Shown: positions 12,520 to 24,453 of the stretch, in pieces
Layout: each line of letters begins with the position of its first letter
How positions within the stretch are numbered: position 1 is the stretch's first letter
From: Protonemura montana
Lineage: Eukaryota; Arthropoda; Insecta; Plecoptera; Nemouridae
Direction: 5' to 3'
NCBI GenBank assembly: GCA_947568835.1
Contig: OX387602.1
Coordinates: 13,939,021-14,003,020 of the forward strand
Length of the DNA: 64,000 nucleotides
Notes under the pieces: generated by a model
What the model was told of the DNA's origin: nothing
Databases searched by the model: none
What the model saw: only the letters and a program-made list of their open reading frames with translations
Translations under genes and position numbers: made by a program

Positions 12520-14522
12520 CTCCTGTCGTTTTTGAAACAGAGACAGGCTTTTAATGTTTACATTTTGACATTATACCTGTGGACTGTGGTATGAACACTG
12601 ACCATTCAGTCTCCTTTGTCAAATGCATTGTTATTCAAGACCTATTATTGGTGCTGCTTTGCCTCTGTTTGGTTCATTACGTATGCTACTTTCACAGCAT
12701 AGGAATAACCCAGGCTAACAAAAGCCTACTAACTTCAGGGACATGTAGTTTTTTCAGAAAATCACGGTAAAAACTGTGTTTTTGAAAACTTTTGAACGTA
12801 TCCATTCCGTTTTCGTTTAGTAACCGATGAAAACTATCTTAGATGTTGGTACGCTTTATCATCGCACGTAATCCCAGAGCGCTAGTTACAAATATCAAAT
12901 AAAACGTAAAATTTAAATACCTTTGCATAACTTAGGTCTTGGACATATTTAGGTCATTTTGAAATTGTCACACCAAGCGAAACCGAATTAAACACGACTT
13001 CACCAGTTGGACAACTTAGAACTCGGTGTATCTCTATCTACCGAGCTATCCAAGCGTCTTGTTAGGTAGGAAAGCTACTCTCATGAATCCGTCTTTCCAC
13101 ATACAGTGGGTGGTGTATGAAAATACCGCACAGCCAGTTTACCTGCTATAGCTTGTGCGGCTTCCGTCGACCTTCACACTAGGCGTCGGCAACGCCTCGC
13201 AGCGTCGTGGGAAAAGGACGCCGCTATTCGCTCCGATCCAAGTGAAAAAAGCGTCGCGTCGCTTCACCTGCAACGTCATCAATGACGTCTTTCTAAAGCT
13301 TTTCGCATTCCTCTTCGAAAGATTCGCCGAGAGCGTAGAAGATACTATCCATTCCGTAGAGTGTCGCGTAGCTTTCTTATGGCATTCTTTACTTTATTTT
13401 GGAGTTTAGATCACAATACTTTCAATCGCGGACGGTGTATGATGTGATTCATTGTTTTGTTAGAATTTTTTTGTTTTTCGTTCTGAACATGCTGGCAGCA
13501 GATAAGAACATGTACTTAGAGTATGTGAATCAAATATATTTTCTTCAAATTTACATAGCTAATAATTGGAGATGTTTTTACAAGATTTCTCATTCTATGG
13601 ATGTTTCCATTGCATACCTACTTGTAGTTTTCCATGTACTTACTTTTTATATTTATACCAAAATTCAAAATTTAAATTCGTATGTCTAAAATGCCGTCGG
13701 CGTCGGTCCAATGTTTCCTCTCGTTTCGATCTCGTCCGCTATGCGCGCTCGCCCCCACTGGGTGGAACCCGACAAACTTTTGGGTCTTTGTGGCCCCGCG
13801 CGTCTCGTCTGGCCACAGCGCCGCGACGCTCGAGCCGTCAGCGTCGTCGTCGTCATCATCGTCTCGTCGCCATTGCCGTCGTCCGCGGAGTGCGAATGCC
13901 GATGTTTTCGTAGTTTAAAAATAAAAATCGCAGACTGTGCATCTATTAACAGAAGTGGTGTTCAGAACAGCAAGACAGAGAGGGACTGAAAGTTCTCTAA
14001 ATAAATCTCCTTATCTTTGCCACATTTTATTTGATAATCAATATTCTTCGAATGAATTGGGTAATATTCTTCTCTAGGCGTGGGATGTATAGAAAGCTAA
14101 TCATCAATCGTACCCGTGTCGGCGTCTCAAGCTGAAAGTCTCTTTTGACGAAACTGCGTTTCGTTCTCTCTAACAGGCTGTTTATATGCTCTCTGGTCGG
14201 CTGTATACCTTGGCATGAATGGCATCTCGACATTGATACAAAATGCCTAACTAACAGTTAGTCCAGCAAGAATAAGTTTAGCTACGAGTGCATGCGATTA
14301 GCGAGGACTTACCCTGCACCCAACATAACCTAAAATACCGACTTCGGTAACATCATTACAAATTGGTGTCGCCGGTGGGATTTCTCGGCGGTAATCACGT
14401 TGGTTTCCACCGGGCAAGGTTGCAATGCCCGGTTAGGTACCCCGCGAGGATGAGTGGTGGTGGAGGTGGTGGTGGAGGTGTGGCTCGCGTGCGGTCGACG
14501 TCGACCGGGACCGGGAGCGAAG

Positions 14523-17500
14523 ATGGCGGCCTCTGCCGCGCCACCCGCAGATGACCTGCTGCCCTGCCAGTGCCATTGCTCAAATATCGGCATCATGCAG
14601 CTATTCCACGAGTTGAAGCAAAAATATCCTGCCGTCCCCGACAGAGTCGTCAGTGAATGTATTCGACAGGTAGACGCCATTGCGATGATGATGATGATGT
14701 CCACCCGTGCCGACGCATGCTGCATCCGTGATGTCCAGCCCCCAGCTTGCGTGAACTCCCCAACCCCCAAGTGTTGTTTGTCAGTCAGGTTCATGCCATG
14801 TTTAGTCCCTCACGGCCAAGCGGTCATCTAACACACAGTGCCATTAAGAAAACGACGTTTTTGTTGGAATCGTTTACAGAATTGCCATGACAAGCCTGCC
14901 TGCGAGGTGCTGTTGCGGCGAGAGAACCATGGGTACTTGATGCATAGCTACCCAGTCTCGCTAAAGATGTCTACTGCGCCTGGCGAGTCGGAGGGCGTTA
15001 CGACGGTGTGCAAACAGCAGTGCGATCGCTGTCTGACCCGCGGCCACGACCCCTCGGTACACAGCAGGGACGCCGCCGACGGGACTACATCGTTCAACCA
15101 TCCGCGGATGCAGTCCGAGTTCTACTCGACCATCCGCGAGACGCAAGTGTTGCAGAACAGCGGGACTACGAAGAATATGAACCGGAGTATGATCCGGGAC
15201 ACAGTGATCGAAGGCGGGGACATGATTATTCCGGGAATGTTTAACTTGAATGATGCTAAGGCGCGATGTCTCAATACGGGAGCGATGACGGGCACACAAT
15301 GGTTCGCGCAAGGATCAACGACTCAGTTCCTACCGACGTCGGACCACTCTCTACATGATTTACCGTCCGGTGATACTAATTTTAGGTACAGTCCGAGCAA
15401 TACCCGTTTGCCGACACGACTGGTGGGGGGTGACGGCTCCAACGGACAGTTCGCGGCGTGCAACCACCAACGAATTCTGGCCACTGGTGCCACGAAGAAC
15501 ACGCAGCAGTTTCAGTGCGTCGAGAGCCAGAGTGCACAGTTCTACGCGCAGTTCGACGACAACTCGAACCGCCGCGTCAAGACAAGTGTCTCGAACAGCT
15601 CGCAGTGCGACCGGCAGGGATCGACGGACTCTGGCGTCGCCGCAGCAGCCGCGGCGCAAAGCCATTCGCTGGCGTCGCGACGCAGCCTGAGCGTGCAGTC
15701 GTCGACAACCTACCACAACCAGTGCAATCGGCCGTGTTCGCTGGACGTGTCGCCAATCGCAATGCTCGATCACCCCCATCCGCGGTCCGCCCCCGAGCTG
15801 CCCTCCGACTTCGACCCGTTCACGCCGATGTCCCCGTCGAGGTCGTCTGATTTTAACACTCCCAGCACACCCACGACGCCCTCCGACAGCTACCCGCTCC
15901 ACGCCGGGCGAAACGGCGACGCGTTCAGCTCGTTGTCGCAACTGCCGATTCAAAGGAACGTTGAAAATAATCTGAACTGTCCGCGCGGTAAATCAGACGG
16001 CGATTGCCGGCGAGTGAACGAAGTGATGAATGTTGAGTGCGCGTCGCGGGTCGGCGCCGCGGACGTGTTTCACCGCGCGCGTTCGGCGCTGAACGTCGAC
16101 CCGGCGCCACACTACGCCTCCCGGAACTATTGGGGCGGGGGCGGTGGCACCGTGGCGTTGCCGTCGCAGCAGCCCCGCTCGTACACGTCCGTCAACCTGA
16201 CTCTGCGACCGCCGTCAGCGCAGCCATTGCCGCCAATTGAGATCGCGTCGGCGGGCTCGAGTCTCACTTATTCCACGTCTTCGTACGACCCCTACCAAGG
16301 CTTCCAGTCGCAGCTGCAGATTCGGATTGGTCCGGGGGGCGTCGGCAGCGTCTCGGCGCTTCGAACACGGGCGCCGGAAGTCCGGCCGCGCTCGTGCTAC
16401 GAGACTGCGCTAAAAGCCAGCGAAGAGCATCTCCAGCGCGCCGAGTCGCTGCCAGATGTCACCTCCAATTCCCTGGTCTCCGAAGACTTTTCCACGTCCG
16501 AAGAATCGTTCCGGCAACAGATGAACGCGCTTGGCATCAATCAACTGCACTCGGGCACACAGGGTAAGCCGCTAATTGGATATCATTACATGTAAATAAT
16601 TGACGGTTACTATTTCAAACACGTTATACTTGCTAGAAATAGGCGCAGCAGAGATTGCCGAGTTGTTTGGCACCTCGAAAGCATTACACCAAAAATAGCG
16701 TCCGCATTTGGTGTTGGACTAGCGCCAGAGCCCTTACGTGTAAATGCATATTATTGTAAATCTACCCACCATCGGGACAGATGCATGCCTAATGTTGCAT
16801 TTTCTGATACAAAATTGCACACTTTTTATACCTGCCAGAAGCCGGCTATCTACTCTGAACCAATTCGACAAGATAAGATTAACTGCATTCACTAGAAATA
16901 GGCGTCCTGTCCACCCACCAGGGTGCGTATTACTGGCTGACGATAAAACTGTATCATTTCTCGTGAGGAAGTAACACTTCTCTGCCTATCGTGTTGATAA
17001 TCGATCTACAGGGAGCGATTTATTTGTAGAAGCCGTTCGTTTTCGCGATATCTGCGAATAATATCTGGAATGTACATAGGTGGGATGCAGAAATTAGCTA
17101 ACATCCGAAAATAAACGCACTTTCAGGACGCGCGCGCGCTGCATGCTTTCGTTCCTCCGTTTCCCATCTCCCTCTCTCTTTCTATCTTAATACTTGTCAG
17201 ACATGTGAACTCTATTAAAGAAGTATCCCTCTCTTTTTAGACAGCTCTACTCGAGAGTCGGCACAATTCATGAAAGCGACGCCCGTTACAATAGACCGAC
17301 GCCGGCGAAGGCGCAATAAGAATAGACGTCCTTCATCGAGGGCTATTACACCCACTGGTAGCTATCGCTAAGCCCGCGATGGGGCCGTGCTACACCTGTT
17401 CCCCAATAATGAGCTAGTATAGCGCCCTCCCACCATCTCAAGTCCGTATACCTATTATTGCCCACTATCTGCGATTAATCTTATGTCGCCGTACGACATC

Positions 17501-20500
17501 AACACGTGGTGCTATGACGTACGAGTGTGTAGCGGCCACTATGATTAGATAGTCTGGCATAGACAATGTCATTCACCCACTGGGGTTGGGTTTCTGATTT
17601 GAGTCATTTCTTGAATTTAATAGCAACAACGCTCCTGAAGTACGTACTTGGAAAATCGTACTTTACCGGATGTCGGCTAAGATTAGAAGCTTTACTTAGC
17701 TTCATTTTGATTTGATGCCTTGTCATATTGTATCTGCCGGTGTCTCAGGGTTCTACATAGCTTACATTTGCAAATATAGCGCTAATTTTCAACGAAATTG
17801 TCTTTGCGAAAAATGACTACCTTACCGACAAAAATGCTGAGTACCGGAACACCACGTTAAGTGGAGTCACTGCCGTATGAAATTTAATTTCGATATTTCT
17901 CGTAGGTTACTCGCTTTTGAATATCGTTACTTGGATATCAATCGTTGAGGTAAACATTGATGGAGATCTTTTGAGCATGAAAAGTATCAAAAGCGAGTGA
18001 GCCTACGAGAAATATCGAAATTAAATTTCATACGACAGTGGCTCCACTTAACGGGGTGTTCCGATACCCTGCATTTTTGTCGGTAAAGTAGTTATTAGGC
18101 GGCCATCTTTCACGCAGAAAGTTTAACATTAACGTTCTGCCTCTACCTATAACCTGCACACTCAACGATGGTACCAATTGCTGACGGCCTTTTTTGCTCA
18201 GCAGAAAGTGTAACATAAACACTATTCGTATAAACTCGAAGGTGTAAGGTTATAGCCGAACTATGACCGCAGCACCAGTCCCCTCAAGGGATGAGGGGGA
18301 ATACCTACATCACAGTCACCCTACTAAAGTCCCTGGCCAATTGGCTGTAAAACGACTTGTGTTTCAAATGCATCGCTCTTTGGCTTGTCTGTCTGTTACT
18401 TGGAAATGTTTGGAGTCCAAAATTAGGCGCCATGTTGTTATTAGTGAAAAGTATGATGTGACAAGAGTTAGTTCGAAGCGATTCCTCGTCGTTTGCCCAC
18501 AGTTTCAGTCCAAACGAGTTGAATACTGAATAGTGTGAACGTATTAATAGCTTGCCGGTTATATTGGCTAGAGTAACCAGTGGTACGCGGACCACTTAAT
18601 TCTATTTTGGCATAATTACTACGTCATAGATGTTCTCTTTTAAAGCATTCGTATTTTTAACAACCGTTTTTTATCCTTTTTACTGTTTGTTTTCTACCTG
18701 AGAAAGTTAAGATGCATAAACGAGGGAGTAAAAGTGTCTAGCGATCACTTTAATGTGAAGAGGCTCCTCTTTATGAGGTCCGGAGTTCGTTACGAGTTCG
18801 TGTTGGCTTGGGGAAAATGAGAATGACCGCTCACCACTGATCTTAGCCGTACCCACGGTAACAAACCGAGAATAGATCTGCGCTCTCGGCCATCTCAAAA
18901 CACTAATCAGGTGAAACGTTTTCGACATATCGGATTGTTTTCTTTTTTCTGTGTACGTTTTTTACTCTATTCACTCTCCATGTTTCTCTATGCCGCGGTC
19001 GCCTGTGCCAAGTTTCTTTGACATTTTGAACATTCCTTACCTTCGTTCGTCGAGTATTTTTTGTCGCTTTCCCACCCAACATAATTAATTTAATTCATTA
19101 CATGAGATATCGGTGTAAAATACCTAATTTTTTGGCAATGAAGTCTTTCAAAGACGGAACAGAAACCATCGGTTACATAATTTCGCTGAATGATGTGCAA
19201 TACTTTCGACCTTTGGCCATCACCTAACTCCAGTCCAATTCGTTTGTGCAGGGTATTTTCTAACTCGGTCATGTGACATTTGCGAAGCCAGACTGCCCCC
19301 ACCTTCCGAAAACTCGTAAAAACTTAAATGTCTATGTACCCACCCTTTGGCATTTCGATTCAGCAGGTTTCTTGTGAGTCGCGTCCGCTGAGTTTGTTGC
19401 TATAGTTAGCAAAGACAGAACCAGCTCAGCAGCCTCCATACCTACACCTACACCCACATCATATCTCACTGGTGCGGGAGGAATGTGCAAATATATACCG
19501 CTCATTTATGTTAGACCGAAAACACTTTTATCGCTCTCCTTTGAGTAATTAAGCGAAGTTGTGTAGTTTAGCGAACTAACTACGTAAACATAACTCTTTG
19601 ACGTGAATGCATAACTTTATCAAACGTCGCTATTGGTTCTGTAGATATAGTTGGAGATTATAATAGCATCAACTGCAACAATGAACGTTTTAGCGATTCG
19701 CCAAACGTTGATGCACTGACTCTCCGACTCGTTAGACACAACGTGACTGCTATAGCTTGCAGGATGTTGCTGTCAACGATTATCGTAAATCATCGCAGTA
19801 GCATGCACACAAGGGTTGTTGCTACATTGCTAATTTGGTAACCTCGCAGATCATTTGGTCTAGTCCGGACTCCGGCGCCTAGCTCCGGCTACCGAAATGT
19901 CTCTCTTTTTTCACCATGTCTCGCTCTCTGAGAATAAACAAGCATCGGATTGTCTTTGCTAATGTCACCGTGACGATTTTTGTTCCAGTTCTCTTACTTC
20001 AACAAATGAAGCGCAAGGATCGTCTCCGAAGAGAGCTGAAGAGAGAAAAACAGAAGTTACGCGAGATGCATCGCGAAGTGAAGGGCAGGGCAGAAGACTT
20101 GGCGCAGAGGCAACTGCGACAGAGGGCGGCCAACATTGCCTGTTTGCCTGTCGACACCACCGTAGTAACTTACATTGCAATTTATTATTTTAATTATCAT
20201 AACTCGAATAACATTCCATCTCTGTCATAATCTGTCACACAAAGCTAACCTGCCCCTGCACCGCCCGTCAAAAAAAAAAAAAAAATGCTTGTGCATGTGT
20301 GTATCTTGCACTTTTGAAAGATATATATATATCTATGCGGTGCTGCTGTTATAATGCATGCAACACATGGCAGGTGGCTACTTGCGTGAAGGAGCCAAAT
20401 TTTTTTCCGTGTTTTGAATAAGAGGCCAATCTAGGGTCAAAGTTCGGAAAGCGACTGAGATACCGCCGCGCTGCGCGTTTCCACCTTAAGCTATTTTCAT

Positions 20501-23500
20501 GAACGTCCGAACTGCTATCTTGAAATATCAGTATAAACCGCAAACATGAATGTAACTGGGGTAAACTAATAAAAGATCGATTTACGAATTTACGACGCAA
20601 TCAACCCAAATAAAATTTATTGAATCCCAGTGGTGTATCAAAGGCTGTACTATTCACTTTGCTGTATTTGGAAATCTCCCCTCGCGAATTTTTCGCGTCA
20701 AAATGGTTCGCCTGCAGCCTCATCCGAGTGGAAAAGGGTAGCGTTCAGCCTCCCCGCTGTCTGCTGTTCTCTAACACTACGTAAGAGAGTGGGGCCGCCG
20801 AAACCGATATTTCGCACTGCAGACACCCACGTTGTTCCATGTTTGGCACCCACCATTGTTATCATGGGCAGACCGCCGACCGTACACAAAGTTACGACAA
20901 CAAAGCTAAAGAACGAGGAAAATACTCGAAACTAGTGTCCATCTTAAGATTCGTCCGGGAGTCGGCCATTGTTGAGGAAAAAATCGATAGCCTTCTCGCG
21001 GGATTCGAGGGATTTACAACTTATCTCGAACTGTGTTTCGCCTATATTGACGCTCGCGCTGTCTGTAAAATGTTTCGTAAAAGAGTAAAACACATTCATA
21101 ATGTTCATTTCTGACGTGACAAATGACACTAATCTTACAGTTGAAGCCTTCGTCCCGAAAGTGAGTCCACAGGTGGCCCGCGCATTCCTACGGGATATTT
21201 TTAGTTGGCCTGTTGAGCATATATTGGCACGTGCATTGGCCCAAGAAGACAGCTGAGTCGCGTTTCCCCAGCTTGCCTGCCAGCCTGGCTGCCGACGAGA
21301 TGCATTCAAACCAGATTTTACATGTCGTCCACAATAATTGGCTCTAGTGTTGGTGTTTCTCTAACCCAAGGAGGGATACTTGGCGGTTGTAGGTTGCATT
21401 CACCTTCATTTGCTAGTCTCTATTGACGTCAATGCAGTCGTGAGGTTGAAGCGAGTTCATTCAATCTCACACTTTTAATGATCCCAATTAATGTTTTTTT
21501 TTTTCTGAAACCGATCCAAACTTCTTGTATGTGCATGCCAGAATGTTTGGTCAAAATCGTGAGCCTTCTTACCAGCATGGTTACGGTGTTACCTAAAATG
21601 ACAGTTACTCTCCAGTCGCTTTCATTTGAAATGCTGTTTACATGCTTACCTATATCAGCTGCAGCTATCTATCCTTATCTGCCACTCAGGGGGAATATCC
21701 ATTTTTTTTTAAATGGTTGTCATTGAAACCTTTTAAGGGATGGGTTTACCTTTTTTCCTACTCACATTGAAGTGATAATTGAGTTCCCATGTTCTTTACT
21801 TTAGAGTTTCAAGTAACAAGATATAACCTTTGATAAAATGCAGGGGCGACAATGGTTCAATCCTGTAAAAACTAAAATTACTTTAACTTGTATATGGACA
21901 TGGGCCATGCAATCATCATAGTACAAGTGATTTTTTGCTGCATTACCATTAACCGTGCTTTAAAATTAATGCTTTAGTGTATTCTTTTTGTATCAGCCTT
22001 TTTATTTTGTTACTGTTGTCTGATTCATTTCTGTGATTGTCAACAGCTTCACAAGGTGCAATGCTTGCGGCAGGAAATTCAATATCTGCAGACCGAATGC
22101 AAGAAGATGACAACGGAAGTGGACATGAGCTCAGACAATAGAGGTTTATATTTTTCCATCCACATTTCTTCACAATAATTACTTTTGAACACTTGCTTAA
22201 GACTGGCTTTTATTGTTAAAATGTCTTCAATTGCAGAAATATTTTCCTATACCAACAACAGTGTTACTTGAACAACAGTGTTGTTCTGCTTGTATGCAAT
22301 TGTAGGTACTTGGTGAAGGGTTCCTTAGGTTCATTAAATTGCCTCCAAGGCATGGAAATTCTAAACTAATTGCACATATTCATTTCAATAATGAGTATAT
22401 GATAATAAGCATAGGAATTTGCTAAGAAAAATGTTCTTGGTACCAATTAATACTGACAGATGTACTGCTCTTCAATTATTTTAAAACATGTAGTAAGCAC
22501 TTAGTTTAATTAGGCTCAATTTTGATTTTAAAGTACCCTCCTAACTAGATCTTGTTATTTTTGGTGTTTTTGCTTCTTGATACATACTGTAGTTGCGTTT
22601 GGTTATTGGCATTTCTTTGATTGGTTTTATGGCCTAAGCTTGACATTTGGTATGCCAAGAGAGTGGTCTGGTGAGCCGGAGTTGTTATCCCTGAGAAGAG
22701 ACCGATCATTAGTGCATAGTTCAAAAGTTTTCTCAAAATTGCATGCATTTGCAATTAAAAGAAGTAACTTTTGATGTTGCCCTTCCTATGGTTTTGTAAG
22801 TGGTGATGTGCTGGTTTCAGTGCCATTGGGAGAGACAGATGAGGCTTTCTATGAGAACATCTACACAGGCCAACATTGCGTACTGAACAGGCATCCGAAC
22901 ATGAATAGTACCCAAAGTACGTTGATCACCCAATCCTCCTCCTGGTTGATTAACGTTTACCTTCTTTGTGCTTTTACTCAATAAGTGCCTGTACCTATTC
23001 TATCCAATCGTTAACTAACCGAACGGTTTGGCGTGTTGGAAACACCGGTTCTCGTTAAATCGCCGAAATAAAGCAACACCATCATTCACATGACCAGTTC
23101 TGTTCGGGAGAGAGGTTAGAGGGATGAAAGTTAGTACAGCAACTTCATTCGCCTTGCTTATCAACCTCTCGACAGCATGGATTTGTGGAGGAATCCTGCT
23201 GTTCGAGTTGTACCGTCCTTCGGAAGGGACGTTAAGCCGGTGGTCCCCTTGGTGCTCTTCGACAGGAGTAGGCTACGTGCCGGCACCGAGTTTCCCCTCC
23301 TCCTTTCTAGGCTAGGTTAGGTTCATCATCATCCTCAAAATCATCCACTCATTCACCAACGCCATTAGACCAGTGCTGCATGGCCAGATGTCAAAACAGT
23401 GTGTCGTTAAACACCACAAATAATAATAATGGTTAACTGCTGGCAGTTTTGTAATATTCTCTTGAAAGCTGCTGGTTGAAAATTTTCACCCAATCACCTT

Positions 23501-24453
23501 CCTGAAAAGGTTTCCAAACTTAAGTTACCAAATAACGGTCATTAGAGAAGTTGGCCCATTATTGGGTCCCTAAGTTTTACCATTCATTGTCGATCACTAA
23601 CACTTATTTTGTGCCAACAGAACATAAGTTTTGAGCTCAAATCATTAAATAATTTATTGAGACTTTTGATTCTTTACCTAAAAATTTCTCTTTTGCCATT
23701 TATTTTGGCATCGTTTTGTTTACAGTTGGATAGAATTCCTAATGTCAAATTAATGTCCCCTTTGAACCTATGTATCTCCTTTATGAATTAAGTACCCAAT
23801 TACTGACTCCGTACATACTGTGCAACTGATAATTATGTCTTGCAATTCATAGACAAGAAAACTGCAAGGTGGTGATCCAAGGCATGGGTTTCATGAGCTA
23901 ACATATTCTTATACAATAACAAACATCCATTGTTGTCAGTTCAGCTGGGAGAGAGAAGCAAGAAAAGTTATATCTTGATTATTAAACCTTTTGTTATGTT
24001 GCCAAGGTAGTTTTCTCCCCATTTTAGGTGCACATTTTACCTGCTTCATTCCTAAGATGGACCCAAATAAATCAATTTTCTTATCCAAAACATCTAATGC
24101 CCATTTATTATCGAAACTTAACTAAATAATTTTTTGCCCGGCTTGTTCCAGGACGGGACATGAGACACATACAGCCTCCGAGTTTGCCGCTCGAAGCGCT
24201 CGACTCGGACGGTCCCAACTGGACTTGCTCCGAGTGTACATTCCGGAACCATCCCCTCTTGGACAAGTGTGAACAGTGTGAAATGCCACGCATCATCTTA
24301 GGTACGGACGCCGTGCCGAAACACAATCATTCGATCGATTGCTACTGCCATCCGCTGGACACTGACGGCAAGATGTTGATACCCAATCCTCTGAGACCGT
24401 TCCCGCAAATGATAACCGGCAGGAATGACAGCTTGAGACAAGCTCGCAACTAA
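14523..24453 (+). CDS. TAB2: TAK1-binding protein TAB2/TAB3 homologue
   Basis: An adaptor that links Lys63-polyubiquitin to the TAK1 kinase in NF-kB/JNK (insect Imd) signalling; cytosolic. Six exons join in phase: 14523-14669, 14880-16563, 19989-20161, 22047-22143, 22821-22916 and 24152-24453, giving 832 residues. The CUE domain spans about 22-66, with MQLFHELKQKYPAVPDRVV, split by intron 1. Exon 2 encodes a long Ser/Pro-rich disordered middle. A charged coiled coil lies at about 611-700, matching the TAB2 TAK1-binding region. FYENIY follows, as in vertebrate TAB2 (FYDNIE). The NZF zinc finger is at about 754-780: Trp756, Cys758, Cys761, the Thr-Phe ubiquitin dipeptide, Cys772 and Cys775. A 50-residue extension follows the finger. 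The start has a good Kozak context (AAGATGG), but an upstream exon at 10742 is an alternative. Confidence 0.88.
17822..18086. repeat. Long inverted repeat, about 100-bp arms (MITE-like, copy D)
   Basis: Arms 17822-17920 and 17987-18086 are near-perfect reverse complements with a spacer of about 66 bases, inside TAB2 intron 2. The outer ends read TTACCGACAAAAATGC. The right arm and the next roughly 70 bases (GTCGGTAAAGTAG, then AGAAAGTTTAACATTAACG) align with 63340-63465, so this belongs to the same dispersed family as copies A-C. Confidence 0.8.
23018..23430 (+). repeat. SINE copy 1 (5S-like head, AAT tail)
   Basis: This element in TAB2 intron 5 shares most of its length with 53953-54382. 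Shared tracts in order are CGAACGGTTTGG, AAATCGCCGAA, CAGCATGGATTTGTGGAGG, CTGTTCGAGTTGTAC, TTCGACAGGA and GTCGTTAAAC. It ends with a short AAT repeat. It has no coding capacity, and the size of about 400 bases suits a SINE. Confidence 0.75.

Larger units (their letters stand above)
9390..14522. other. Intergenic region between PPIL4 and TAB2
   Basis: Mostly AT-rich, with no supported gene. It holds the PPIL4 promoter region just upstream of 9389, a candidate tiny coding exon at 10742-10763, a perfect 40-bp inverted repeat at 12426-12519, and two GC-rich patches at about 13150-13340 and 13690-13910. The second patch and the sequence up to 14520 are CpG-rich compared with the surroundings and are the likely TAB2 promoter and leader. 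Frames seen here show no family resemblance. Confidence 0.5.

Noticed and set aside
14330..14794. 154-codon - strand frame over the TAB2 first exon
   Set aside because: It is opposite a GC-rich coding exon with clear CUE-domain similarity on the + strand, and has no recognisable product.
20944..21309. 121-codon - strand frame in TAB2 intron 3
   Set aside because: No domain, splice context or promoter; composition looks like chance in a slightly GC-richer patch.
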